From positions 2,370,001 through 2,434,000 of the forward strand of contig NZ_CP012159.1 in the NCBI RefSeq assembly GCF_001189295.1: a DNA stretch of 64,000 nucleotides, in the 5' to 3' direction. The notes beneath the pieces are model-generated. The model was not told the origin of the DNA, ran no database searches, and saw only the letters and a list, made by a program, of their open reading frames with translations. The position numbers and the translations under genes were made by a program. Within the stretch, counting starts at the first letter, position 1. Each line of letters begins with the position of its first letter. The DNA is from Chondromyces crocatus. Lineage in GTDB: Bacteria; Myxococcota_A; Polyangia; Polyangiales; Polyangiaceae. This document shows positions 56,541 through 64,000 of this stretch, one piece after another.

Positions 56541-57023
56541 ATGAAGAAGATTCTACCTGGTGGTATCGCTCTGCTGTCGATCGCGTCGGCTGGGTTGCTC
56601 GGGCTGGGCTGCACGGTGCAGGCCGACGAGGGCACCGACGACGAGGCCATGCTCTACGGAGACGAGGAGATCGCTGCTCAGGACGAGGCCGTCGTCGACG
56701 AAGACCAGGCCCTCGCTGCGGATGACGAGGAGACCGCCGAGGCATCTGCCGCGCTCGAGGATGAACAAGCTGCCGAGAAGGGTGGTGATCTCGAGCACGG
56801 CGGGTTCCGTGGCGGGTACGGTGGGTTCCACGGCGGGTACGGTGGGTTCCACGGCGGGTACGGTGGGTTCCGTGGCGGGTACGGCGGGTTCTACGGACCG
56901 GGCTACGGTGGTGGCTACGGCGGCCGCGGGTTCTACGGACCGGGCTACGGTGGTGGCTACGGCGGCCGCGGGTTCTACGGACCGGGCTACGGTGGGTTCT
57001 ACGGCGGCGCCTGCTGCCGGTAA
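56541..57023 (+). CDS. Lipoprotein with Gly/Tyr/Phe-rich repeats
   Basis: 160 residues from ATG 56541, with GAGGAG upstream. The lipobox ASAGLLGLGC is followed by TVQADEG and an acidic spacer, a near match to the 54444 protein, so the two genes are paralogous at the 5' end. The tail is quite different: four GGYGGFH/R units (21-bp DNA repeat) followed by two GFYGPGYGGGYGGR units and part of a third (42-bp DNA repeat), ending GACCR. Such Gly/Tyr tails resemble structural or adhesive surface proteins; function unknown. Confidence 0.85.
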   Translation: MKKILPGGIALLSIASAGLLGLGCTVQADEGTDDEAMLYGDEEIAAQDEAVVDEDQALAADDEETAEASAALEDEQAAEKGGDLEHGGFRGGYGGFHGGYGGFHGGYGGFRGGYGGFYGPGYGGGYGGRGFYGPGYGGGYGGRGFYGPGYGGFYGGACCR

Positions 57024-57192
57024 CCTCTCGCGGTAGACGGCTTCCGGGAGACCCGCTCTCCCGGAGACCGCCTCGTCTCTCCCCCCCGACTCCGCGATGG
57101 CGCGGCGCCGTCAGCCACGGCGACCGCGCCTCGTTTCAACCCGCATCAATGCAGAGAGAATGCGCTGGACTGCGGCGCGATCCCCGATGCTC

Positions 57193-58494
57193 TCAATAGC
57201 AGAGGTGATTGTCGTGCCAGGTGTGCGGATCACCCGGCTCGATGATCTGCGTGCACGTCCTGCCATCGATGGGACCCGCAGACGACCACACCAGGTTGAG
57301 CGGGCTGTTGTTCGGCACGCACAGGTAGTTGTCGTGCCACGTGTGAGCCGCGGGCTCCGAGCCCTCGTGGATCTGCGTGCAGCGCATTCCCGCGATCGGC
57401 CCGGCATAGCTCCACTGGAACCCGTAGTTGACCGTCGAGCAGAGGTAGTTGTCGTTCCAGTGATGCGGATCCGCAGGCTCGTTGATCAGCGTGCAGAAGC
57501 GTCCCGCCATGGGACCCGACCAGGACCACCCGATCGTCTTCTGCCCATAGATCGCCTGCGCTCCGCTGATGTCGTCGTGGTGCAGCTCCCGCCGGGGACC
57601 CGTATAGGCGGCGTACATCACCGCATTCGTGTCGGCCGAGTGATTGAGCCCGATCGTGTGACCGAACTCGTGCAACGCCACCGACCAGAGATCGATCCCG
57701 GTCCCGTTCTGCGTCCAGTTCTCTGCCTCGTCGAAATGAGTCCCCCCGTGGCTCGGGTAGAACGCATGGGCCAGCACCCCGTACGGCCCATCGAACGGAT
57801 GACCGTCACCGTGATCGCCGTGATAGAAGCCGATCCGCACATCGGTCGTCCCGCCCGCCTTCGTGAAGCTCAGCGGCGTCACCGCGGCCCACCGGTTGAA
57901 CGCCTGGCGGATGTCCGACTCCGTGTTCGCCGCGGGAAGATCCGTCGTGTGGTTCGCGAAGGAATACGTCAGCGCGTTCTTGTTCCACTTGAGGCCCGAG
58001 AGCACGTAGTTCGACACCCCGTCCTGCACATTGAACGGATGCGGACCGGCATAGTAATCAGGGAAGCCACACCGCGGCTTCGCCATCAGCGCCAGCGTCT
58101 CCGCATTGACCGTTCCGTCACTCGGGAGCCCGTGGGCGAGCTGGTACAGCGTCAGCGCCCGCTCGAGCGTCTCGTCGAAGACCTCGGGGTCGGTGAGCTC
58201 CTGGTCGAACACCGGCTTCCAGCCGATGAACTCGTGCAGCTCGGCATTGGGGAAGTAGCCGAACGCCTTCAGGTAGCCATAAAGCGTGCGGACCTCAGGC
58301 CCTCGGTCTCCCAGGTGGAGAGGCTCCACATCGACCCGCGCCTCGTCCCCTTCCTCGACACCGGGCCCCTCGACGACCTCCGCCGGTCCTTCCTCATTTT
58401 CCCCGCCGACCGCGCAGCCGACCATCGCGACCGCTCCGCTCACCAGCGCGGCAAGGAACCACCCCACGTGACGACCTCGTAGCCTCATCGACAT
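57193..58494 (-). CDS. Matrixin-type (M10A) metalloprotease lipoprotein with cysteine switch
   Basis: 433 residues from ATG 58494 (GAGGT five bases upstream; alternative ATGs at 58506 and 58488). Order: lipoprotein signal (lipidated C27), acidic spacer, peptidoglycan-binding-like prodomain (about 57-140, LHLGDRGPEVRTLYGYL), cysteine switch PRCGFPD (140-146), catalytic domain with HEFGHTIGLNH (275-285) and Met-turn at M293, then three repeats of about 37 residues to the end, each with SGP/AGP, a CT-I core and W-x-D-N-x-L-C. The arrangement mirrors animal and plant matrix metalloproteases: a zymogen in which Cys142 should mask the zinc until removed. Surface anchored; substrate unknown. The duplicated Cys repeats are probably disulfide-linked binding modules. 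Confidence 0.93.
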   Translation of the reverse strand: MSMRLRGRHVGWFLAALVSGAVAMVGCAVGGENEEGPAEVVEGPGVEEGDEARVDVEPLHLGDRGPEVRTLYGYLKAFGYFPNAELHEFIGWKPVFDQELTDPEVFDETLERALTLYQLAHGLPSDGTVNAETLALMAKPRCGFPDYYAGPHPFNVQDGVSNYVLSGLKWNKNALTYSFANHTTDLPAANTESDIRQAFNRWAAVTPLSFTKAGGTTDVRIGFYHGDHGDGHPFDGPYGVLAHAFYPSHGGTHFDEAENWTQNGTGIDLWSVALHEFGHTIGLNHSADTNAVMYAAYTGPRRELHHDDISGAQAIYGQKTIGWSWSGPMAGRFCTLINEPADPHHWNDNYLCSTVNYGFQWSYAGPIAGMRCTQIHEGSEPAAHTWHDNYLCVPNNSPLNLVWSSAGPIDGRTCTQIIEPGDPHTWHDNHLCY

Positions 58495-58587
58495 GCATGA
58501 CCTCATTGCTGGATGACGCGCCCCCAGAGAACACCGCGCGCAGAAAGGCCCAAGCTCGCCTTCCCCGTCGCGAGGCGCCCGACGCGC

Positions 58588-58625
58588 TGGTGATGGTTAT
58601 CACCATGTCTCGCTCACGGGTGAGC
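58588..58625. promoter_or_regulatory. Two adjacent inverted repeats upstream of the matrixin gene
   Basis: TGGTGAT-GGTT-ATCACCA (58588-58605, 7-bp arms) and GCTCAC-GG-GTGAGC (58612-58625, 6-bp arms) lie about 95-130 bases before the start codon, with centres 22 bases apart, close to two helical turns. They are the only notable elements in the 443-base gap 58495-58937; the rest shows nothing. Confidence 0.45.
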
Positions 58626-58937
58626 AAATGATGGAGCGTCAAAGCATTGGCGCGTCATCGCCCTTTTCGCACGACAGTGTGCTTCAAAGGCAAACGTCGA
58701 GGAGAATGTTCACGAAACGAGCGCCTCGTCTTGCCGAAATCGTGGGTCGGAGTCCGAGACGTGCGGACGTGGGCTGACGATGCCCGACGTCGGCCGACAT
58801 GCGCATGCAGGCACATGGCCGTGTTCATCACGCGACGTGTCGCGCTCGTTGTCGATGTCGTGTCTGCTGACGATTTTCTCGGTATGGAGCTGGGCTGCCG
58901 AACGCGGCGTGGTGCGCGGCAGCCCAGCGGCCTGCGA

Positions 58938-59282
58938 TTACTCGATCACGTGGTACGCCCGATCCTCCTTGTGGAACTTCGTCCTCCGAGCGACCGGCAT
59001 GTCGCGCGACTGGTCCCACACCTCGATCTGATCACCGACCTGCCCGATGTAGATCGCCGCATGATTCCCCGTGGGATTGCTCGGGTAGTTCCCGTGCGCA
59101 TCCCAGCCGCAGGCGATGGCGGTCCCGGCCTGGATGCTCAGGTTGCCGACGACCCGCTCGCCCTTCTTCCAGGCCCTCGTCCACGGCGCATGGGCGGCGT
59201 GCTTCACGAACGCCACACACTCCTTGCTCTCACCGACCCACTTCCCCTCGTGTACTTCCGGCGTTCTCGCAATGTAGGCCAT
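58938..59282 (-). CDS. BPSL0067 family-like protein (putative NlpC/P60-type amidase)
   Basis: 114 residues from ATG 59282, with AGAGGAG upstream; the frame is open further upstream without a site. MAYIARTPEVHEGKWVGES, then KECVAFVKHAAHAP, GTAIACGWDAHGNYPSN and GNHAAIYIGQ match the BPSL0067-like small proteins. C36 in ECVAF and the His in GNHAA are placed like the Cys/His pair of NlpC/P60-type peptidases. No signal peptide. Some members of this group are associated with type VI secretion; no such genes are in the window, so its role here is open. Confidence 0.75.
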   Translation of the reverse strand: MAYIARTPEVHEGKWVGESKECVAFVKHAAHAPWTRAWKKGERVVGNLSIQAGTAIACGWDAHGNYPSNPTGNHAAIYIGQVGDQIEVWDQSRDMPVARRTKFHKEDRAYHVIE

Positions 59283-59770
59283 CGTCGCTTCTCCTCTTGC
59301 TCTCGAGGACCCGGCGACCCGAGCCCTCTTTCGCGGCGCCAGCGTTTCACTCTGTCCCGGCAGATGCGACGGTTTTCCATCGTGCCACCGCCGCTTTCGG
59401 AGCGAAGCGCCCAGCTCCAGCGCCGGATTCCAGTGACGTGCGACCGACCCGTGAACACGAGCGTGGCAATGCAATGCGTCAGCGCGCCGAACCGAACCGA
59501 CGAGACCCGGACGGCATCGACGTCACCGCGCCGGCGTCTCGGCTGAACCGGACGATCTCGGACCTGCGTCGAGGGCGGAGACCCCCCGTTTCAGGCGTCT
59601 TCGAGAGGCAAAAAAAGATCGCTCCCCTGTCGATCTCACAGCGCCTCGCTCGTCTGGGTACTAGAGCGACGCTGCTCGCCCTTTCGAGAGCCGGGAACCC
59701 GGCGCTCGGCGAGACGCGCCTCCGTGGGCCCGACAGGCCTTCACCGGAACCGCAGCCAAGGACAAGGAAC
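59283..59770. other. 488-base divergent gene-free region
   Basis: Lies between the BPSL0067-like gene (minus) and the CXXCH lipoprotein gene (plus). Apart from a 7-A run near 59610 I see no repeat, palindrome or credible short gene; it presumably carries both promoters. Confidence 0.35.
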
Positions 59771-60256
59771 ATGAAAAGGACAAGCGACACCATCACGACG
59801 TGCCTCTCTGCCTGTCTGGGGCTCTTCGTGGCCGCCTGTGCTGGGTCGGACAGCGACCCTGGCACGGACCCAGACAAGGAAGACGTGGCCTACGACGAGA
59901 TGTCCTTCGGCGAGCGCGCTGCGTACATGGACGCCGTCGTCCTCCCGCACATGAAGGAGATCTTCGTCGCCTTCGACGCCAAGTTCGAGCGCATGGAGTG
60001 CAAGACCTGTCACGGCAGCGGCGCAGCAAACGGCACCTTCGCCATGCCGAGCGCCGAGGTGCCTCCGCTTCCCCCGCCGGAGGAGTTCGAAGCGTACCTG
60101 GAGGACCCGGAGCACCTGCGCTGGACCCAGTTCATGGCCGACCAGGTCTGGCCCGAGATGGCCAAGCTCCTCGAGCAGCCGACGTACGATCCAGAGACCA
60201 ACCCGGAAGGCTTCTCCTGTTCCAACTGTCACACCATCAAATCAGGCGTCAACTGA
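59771..60256 (+). CDS. Lipoprotein with two CXXCH motifs
   Basis: 161 residues from ATG 59771, with AAGGA upstream. The signal CLSACLGLFVAAC is a lipobox. The mature part is acidic and has two c-type haem attachment motifs, CKTCHGSG near residue 78 and CSNCHTI near 152, about 70 residues apart. The first is followed by GSGAANGTFAMPSAEVPPLP; the His and Met partners are compatible with a small dihaem cytochrome, though the spacing is unlike known families that I recall. An electron-carrier role at the envelope is inferred; a CXXCH zinc site cannot be excluded. Confidence 0.75.
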   Translation: MKRTSDTITTCLSACLGLFVAACAGSDSDPGTDPDKEDVAYDEMSFGERAAYMDAVVLPHMKEIFVAFDAKFERMECKTCHGSGAANGTFAMPSAEVPPLPPPEEFEAYLEDPEHLRWTQFMADQVWPEMAKLLEQPTYDPETNPEGFSCSNCHTIKSGVN

Positions 60257-60325
60257 GGGGGTCTACCCCCCGCGCGCCGGCGACCCACACCGCTGCACGC
60301 CGGTGACCGGAGGGGGTCGCCCCGC

Positions 60326-61576
60326 TCAGGGGTGACCGACCTCGCTCTCCACGGCGTAGGTCAGCCGGTGTCGAACCACCTCGGCGTTCACGGACCGGCT
60401 CGCGGCCCACCTCGGCGCGGTGGGCTTCAGATGCCAGCCGATGCGCGCGTCGGTGGACTCACGCGTCGCGTCGCCCACGATGAGCCCACGGTGCTCATCC
60501 AGCGACAGCGAGAAGCGCCCCGGCGTGGTGAGGTCGAGCGTGAGACCCTCGAAGGTCATCGATGCTGGCCCCTCGATCGACGCGCGCCCCGTCGACCGGA
60601 TGGACCGCAGCTCCAGCCCTCCTTCCACGAGCTCCGTCTCGAGGATCTCCTCGGTCATGAGCGCCGACGTCGTGGTCCTGCGAAGCGTGTAGCGCTCCCC
60701 TTGCACCTCGACGATCTCGTACGAATGCAGCTCCCCTTGCCGGTCCTGGTACAGCCACAGTTCCCCGGGCTCGAGATCCCGGGGCCTGGCCAGGAGCCGG
60801 AGCTCCAGGTGCCCCCGCCGCAGCACCCCGATGTGAAAATCGGTGCTGTAGATCCCACCAGGATGATCAGGGGACGGACCCAGGCCGAGGTGGTAGCGCG
60901 CCTGGTCGATGCGGATCGCGCTGGACTCCTCCTCGTGTGCGCTGGCGCCCGCCCACATGACCGGCAGCGACGACCCGGAAGCGTGCGCTCCGGGATCGAT
61001 GAACCCACCCAGCCCCATCTCGGGCATGCCCCTCGCCCTGAACAGCAGGTCCACGTCTTCTCCCCGGTACGACGTGAACTGCAGCCGGACGCTCGGCAGG
61101 CCGTCGACCCTCACCGTCTCGAAGCGAATGGGGCGGTACACGACCTGTCGTCCACTGAGAATGGCCGCCGCATCGCGCGCGATGGCCGGGTCATTGAAAT
61201 GATCGATCTGGCTCCCGTCATGGAGATTGATGATCGCGCGCACGCGCGGAGCGTCTCCTGAATGCCGGTCGACCATGGCCTCGATGGCCTGATAGCGTGG
61301 ATGATCGACGAGGAAGGCGATGACGTGCTCCTCGTAGCGATTGAAGGCCGTGAGGAAAGGCTGCAATGGAAGGACGTGGCTGCGAGCCACCGAGCGAGGA
61401 CGCAGGTGGTGCGCCTCTGCCGCCGCGATCTCCTCCGCGAGCGACGGCTTCTCCTGGCTCGGCTCGACGGTACCGCTACAGCCGGCCGTCGACAGCGCGA
61501 GAGCGCAAGGGGTGAGCCCGAGGAGCCACCTGGCGAAGTCCGCGCGGGCCGACAGCATTTCCTGCATGTTCTCCAT
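60326..61576 (-). CDS. Hypothetical lipoprotein
   Basis: 416 residues from ATG 61576, with AGGAGAGG upstream (a second ATG lies at 61567). WLLGLTPCALALSTAGC is a lipoprotein signal. The rest is a soluble, largely beta domain with no motif I recognise: repeated segments such as HLELRLLARPRDL, GELWLYQDRQGELHSYEIVE and FEGLTLDLTTPGRFSLSLDE suggest a beta-sandwich. Only one internal region (RAIINLHDGSQIDHFNDPAI) is rich in His/Asp. No link to neighbours. Confidence 0.8.
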   Translation of the reverse strand: MENMQEMLSARADFARWLLGLTPCALALSTAGCSGTVEPSQEKPSLAEEIAAAEAHHLRPRSVARSHVLPLQPFLTAFNRYEEHVIAFLVDHPRYQAIEAMVDRHSGDAPRVRAIINLHDGSQIDHFNDPAIARDAAAILSGRQVVYRPIRFETVRVDGLPSVRLQFTSYRGEDVDLLFRARGMPEMGLGGFIDPGAHASGSSLPVMWAGASAHEEESSAIRIDQARYHLGLGPSPDHPGGIYSTDFHIGVLRRGHLELRLLARPRDLEPGELWLYQDRQGELHSYEIVEVQGERYTLRRTTTSALMTEEILETELVEGGLELRSIRSTGRASIEGPASMTFEGLTLDLTTPGRFSLSLDEHRGLIVGDATRESTDARIGWHLKPTAPRWAASRSVNAEVVRHRLTYAVESEVGHP

Positions 61577-61788
61577 GGTGCGAGCCTCTCCTGCGCCTCT
61601 CGGGCGATGGGCCCGAGCGCCGGTGCATCCGTCCATCACGCAGGCCAGAGCCGGAGCATCGACCATGCCGGAAAGGCGCAAGCTCGGGCGCACGGCCGAC
61701 GCCTCTCCGCGCCCGCCTGCTGACGTGCACGACGTGGGACGCCCGCCCGAAGATCCAGCTCCGTCCCTGTTTTCGGGGTTGCCGCGGC

Positions 61789-62466
61789 TCAGGCAGCGGC
61801 TGGGGCTGGGAGCAGATCGGCGAAGACGAACCCGTCGCGCTCCACCGTCTCGCCCGTGGTGATGCCGATGGGATGCCGGAACATCGGACCTGCATACGCG
61901 AACGTATGAAGCTCGCCTCGCTCCCCGCACGGATCGACGGTGTGCGGGAGCCCGTCGAGCAAGGCCTCATCGAAATCACGACCGACCACCTCGCGCCCGA
62001 CCCGCCTCGGATCGATGCAGGTGATGCGCGCTCGCAGCCCGAGCGCCAGCATCCGCCGCGCGAGTGCAGGCGTCGGCTCCCCCCACAGTGGGAACACCGC
62101 GTCGAGCCCCGTCCCGCGCAGGCTGTCTTCGCGGTAGCGCCGGATCTCCTCCAGGAAGAGGTCCCCGAACGCCAGCGCCGCGACCCCCTCCGCGCGCGCC
62201 TGGGCGAGCGCCGCCCCCATGCGCGCCTCGTACTCGGCGTTGGGACAAGGGCTCGGCAGCGGCACCTCTCGGAGCGGGAGCCCCGTGGCGGCCGCCTGCG
62301 CGCGCAGCAGCCCGACCCGCACCCCGTGGATGGCCACCCGCGCGTGGGCCTCGTCGACCGTCGTCAGCAGCCCGACTACCTCGATGTCCGTTTGCTGCCG
62401 GAGCACATGCAGCGCGTAGGCGCTGTCCTTCCCGCTGCTCCACGAGAGCAGCGTCGGCCGAGGCAT
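61789..62466 (-). CDS. Dph6-like ATP pyrophosphatase (diphthine-ammonia ligase family)
   Basis: 225 residues from ATG 62466, chosen because it places TLLSWSSGKDSAYALHVL near the N-terminus as in the family; in-frame starts at 62493 and 62511 are alternatives. SGKDS is the PP-loop of N-type ATP pyrophosphatases. EYEARMGAALAQARAEGV and FGDLFLEEIRRYREDSL match the Dph6/MJ0570-like family, followed by PLWGEPTPALARRML and the conserved GRDFDEALLDGLP. Bacteria lack diphthamide, so the bacterial substrate is undetermined; amidation or adenylation chemistry is likely. Gene end 61789 is clear of its neighbours. Confidence 0.9.
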   Translation of the reverse strand: MPRPTLLSWSSGKDSAYALHVLRQQTDIEVVGLLTTVDEAHARVAIHGVRVGLLRAQAAATGLPLREVPLPSPCPNAEYEARMGAALAQARAEGVAALAFGDLFLEEIRRYREDSLRGTGLDAVFPLWGEPTPALARRMLALGLRARITCIDPRRVGREVVGRDFDEALLDGLPHTVDPCGERGELHTFAYAGPMFRHPIGITTGETVERDGFVFADLLPAPAAA

Positions 62467-62507
62467 CACGGCCCGCGTCGAAGCGAACCGCATCGTCCCA
62501 GGCGAAG

Positions 62508-63143
62508 TCACGGTCGAGGACCCTCGCCGCCTGAAGGCGCGGGCACCCTGTCCGGCCCCGCGCTCGGCGCGCCAGGAGCCTCTTCCGACGGCGCCACAGG
62601 CCCTTCAGGCACTCCAGACGACGCTCCCGTGGGGGATGCCGCTGGCGGGGCATCCGACGCGCCCTCGGGCGGCGTGGCGGGCAAAGCGTCGGGCGGCGTG
62701 GCGGGCAAAGCGTCGGGCGGTGTGGCGGGCAAAGCGTCGGGCGTCGGGGCGGGTGGCGTCGGCACGAGGGCCGGCGTCGCGGACGCGAGCACCTGGACCG
62801 CCCCCTGGCGCAAGCAGATCACGCGCGCCGACTCGGCCCCATCCTGTGTCCACGTCGCGGCGCGCGAGGACTCGGGCTGACAGACGTAGCTCACGCGCTT
62901 GTCGCACCCCGAGGCGACGTAGAGCGCATCCCCCATGGACTGCAGCGCGATCTTCTCGCTCGGGCAGTCGAGATCGCTGGCTGCGCGCGCCGCGGCCTCC
63001 CGCCCCCTGGGATTGCAGCCCGGCGCGCAGGTCACCGCGACGGCGAGCCCCACGAGCCATGCCAGGTGCTTCCTGGCGCTTCCCTCGTCGGAGCGCACGA
63101 CCGTGGTGAAGGGGGCAGAGGAACCAGAGGTGCCGCAGCGCAT
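62508..63143 (-). CDS. Lipoprotein with Cys-containing domain and Pro-rich tail
   Basis: 211 residues from ATG 63143 (a GTG at 63095 is possible; neither has a clear ribosome binding site). LAWLVGLAVAVTCAPGC is the lipoprotein signal. AASDLDCPSEKIALQSM and YVASGCDKRVSYVC form the short domain with two Cys pairs that I know from many myxobacterial lipoproteins (ASFDLxCP...GCGxxxxY pattern). The C-terminal half is Pro/Ala/Asp-rich, including three PPDALPAT units. Probably surface-exposed; role unknown. Confidence 0.8.
   Translation of the reverse strand: MRCGTSGSSAPFTTVVRSDEGSARKHLAWLVGLAVAVTCAPGCNPRGREAAARAASDLDCPSEKIALQSMGDALYVASGCDKRVSYVCQPESSRAATWTQDGAESARVICLRQGAVQVLASATPALVPTPPAPTPDALPATPPDALPATPPDALPATPPEGASDAPPAASPTGASSGVPEGPVAPSEEAPGAPSAGPDRVPAPSGGEGPRP
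62681..62752 (-). repeat. 24-bp in-frame repeat within the Pro-rich lipoprotein gene
   Basis: GCAAAGCGTCGGGCGG recurs at 62681, 62705 and 62729 with a 24-base period, encoding PDALPATP-type octapeptides on the minus strand. Units are almost identical, suggesting recent expansion. Confidence 0.85.
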
Positions 63144-63258
63144 GCGTCCAACCAACACGGCGAAGCGAGACCCTGCAAGAGAAAGACCGCCAGCGACCGC
63201 ACGGCCCCTGAGCACACCTCTCGCACCTGGCGACAGGCGCCCGCGCGCCCGCCTCCCA

Positions 63259-63999
63259 TCAGAACTGCGCCAGCACCTGCGCCACGACCACCGACACCAC
63301 CCCCAGGGCGAGCCATCCCAGCGAGAACCGCCACCACCCCGGCGTCGTCGCGTGTCGATCCCGAGGCAGGCTCTCCTGCGTCCCGCGGTGCACCGTGAAC
63401 AGCGACTCCTGGCCCGACGTATCGCCCTCCTGGACCAGCCGGAAGGCCTCCGTTCCGCCTCGGTATCCGCCCGCTTGCCAGATGCGCTCGAGCTGCCCCA
63501 CCAGGAAGACGGGATCCCCCAAGGCAAAGAGCGGCTGCAGGTCGACCCAGTCCGACGCATGGCGCTGCTTCGCCGTGTCCTCCCGGACGTCCACGCCCAG
63601 CTCGTTCGCGCGACCCGGCTCGCCCTCGATCGACCGCGCGCTTCGGGCCTCGTCATGGGCCCTCTCCTGCGTCTCCTCGCGTGGCGCGGTCCGGCTGCCC
63701 TGCGCGTCCTCGATGCGGATCCTCACCTCGTCAGCATCCTCGACGATGAGCGGGAACGTCACCCACGTCGCCCGTTCGTCGGTGTGGCCCCGACGCGCTG
63801 CCGCTTCCGGCGAGACGGACGTCCCCTCGACCACTCGCCCCGCCAGCGCGACCCGGTGCCCTGGCAGGGCATCGAGCGAACGCCTCACCTTCAAGCGCGC
63901 GAGACGCCTCCATTCCCGGTCCTCGAACCCCAGGCAGGCCAGCGACATGTAGCTGCCGATGAACAGACCGAAATGGGCCGAGAGGAACAAAAAGGGCAT
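63259..63999 (-). CDS. Membrane-anchored hypothetical protein, possibly cut by the right edge
   Basis: 246 residues if ATG 63999 is the start; only one base remains to its right, so the true start may lie outside the window. An N-terminal hydrophobic segment (FLFLSAHFGLFIGSYMSLAC) and a C-terminal one (FSLGWLALGVVSVVVAQVLA) flank a soluble middle. PGHRVALAGRVVEGTSVSPE and ATWVTFPLIVEDADEVRIRI recall GIDE-type domains (membrane-anchored, beta-rich), but I am not certain. Partner and function unknown. Confidence 0.7.
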   Translation of the reverse strand: MPFLFLSAHFGLFIGSYMSLACLGFEDREWRRLARLKVRRSLDALPGHRVALAGRVVEGTSVSPEAAARRGHTDERATWVTFPLIVEDADEVRIRIEDAQGSRTAPREETQERAHDEARSARSIEGEPGRANELGVDVREDTAKQRHASDWVDLQPLFALGDPVFLVGQLERIWQAGGYRGGTEAFRLVQEGDTSGQESLFTVHRGTQESLPRDRHATTPGWWRFSLGWLALGVVSVVVAQVLAQF

Positions 64000-64000
64000 G

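Overview
The window is about 70% GC, codes densely on both strands, and is rich in lipoproteins, repeat-bearing secreted proteins, a eukaryotic-type Ser/Thr kinase and a very large NRPS. This combination points to a myxobacterium, most likely of the Polyangiales/Sorangiineae (Sorangium, Polyangium or Chondromyces type). That is an inference from gene content; no rRNA or other marker gene is present.

Region 1 (2-21827) is the 3' part of a non-ribosomal peptide synthetase locus: two overlapping genes on the + strand, the first cut by the left window edge. Visible order: [A(Cys)-T]-[C-A(unassigned)-T]-[C-A(Ser)-T] // [C-A(Cys)-T-E]-[C-A(Ser)-T]-[C-A(Asn)-T-E]-TE. By colinearity the released chain should end ...Cys-Xaa-Ser-D-Cys-Ser-D-Asn. 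A Sfp-type phosphopantetheinyl transferase able to activate such carrier domains lies about 14 kb downstream (36026-36847), apparently coupled to a metallophosphoesterase gene. The start of the locus, and any transport or tailoring genes, are outside the window.

Region 2 (21897-30889): a two-helix membrane protein; a 42-bp tandem repeat array; a divergent LysR regulator/SDR pair with a helically phased operator-like element; a PD-(D/E)XK-like (Rpn type) protein preceded by a 16-bp perfect palindrome; a Ser/Thr kinase; a ferritin-like protein; a PPK2 polyphosphate kinase; and an outer-membrane protein. Region 3 (30947-47790): a PiT phosphate transporter, an M28 lipoprotein peptidase, a barrel protein, the PPTase pair, a run of minus-strand genes (methyltransferase, ABC-F ATPase, glutaredoxin-like lipoprotein, Cys-rich lipoprotein), an AI-2E-type permease, a GH15 glucoamylase-like enzyme, a secreted hydrolase, a nitroreductase and two small ORFs. 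Region 4 (48077-54082) is a complete Mrp-type Na+(K+)/H+ antiporter operon, mrpA(B)-C-D-E-F-G, with A and B fused.

Region 5 (54083-64000) is accessory and enriched in exported proteins. It holds two related lipoproteins with the same 'QADEG' N-terminus and different Gly-rich repetitive tails, a surface-repeat protein that appears frameshifted just after its signal peptide, a lipoprotein matrixin with an MMP-like cysteine switch and three C-terminal Cys repeats, a BPSL0067-like protein, a lipoprotein with two CXXCH motifs, an unknown lipoprotein, a Dph6-like ATP pyrophosphatase, a Pro-rich lipoprotein and an edge-truncated membrane protein. I saw no tRNA, rRNA, CRISPR array, prophage or insertion sequence.
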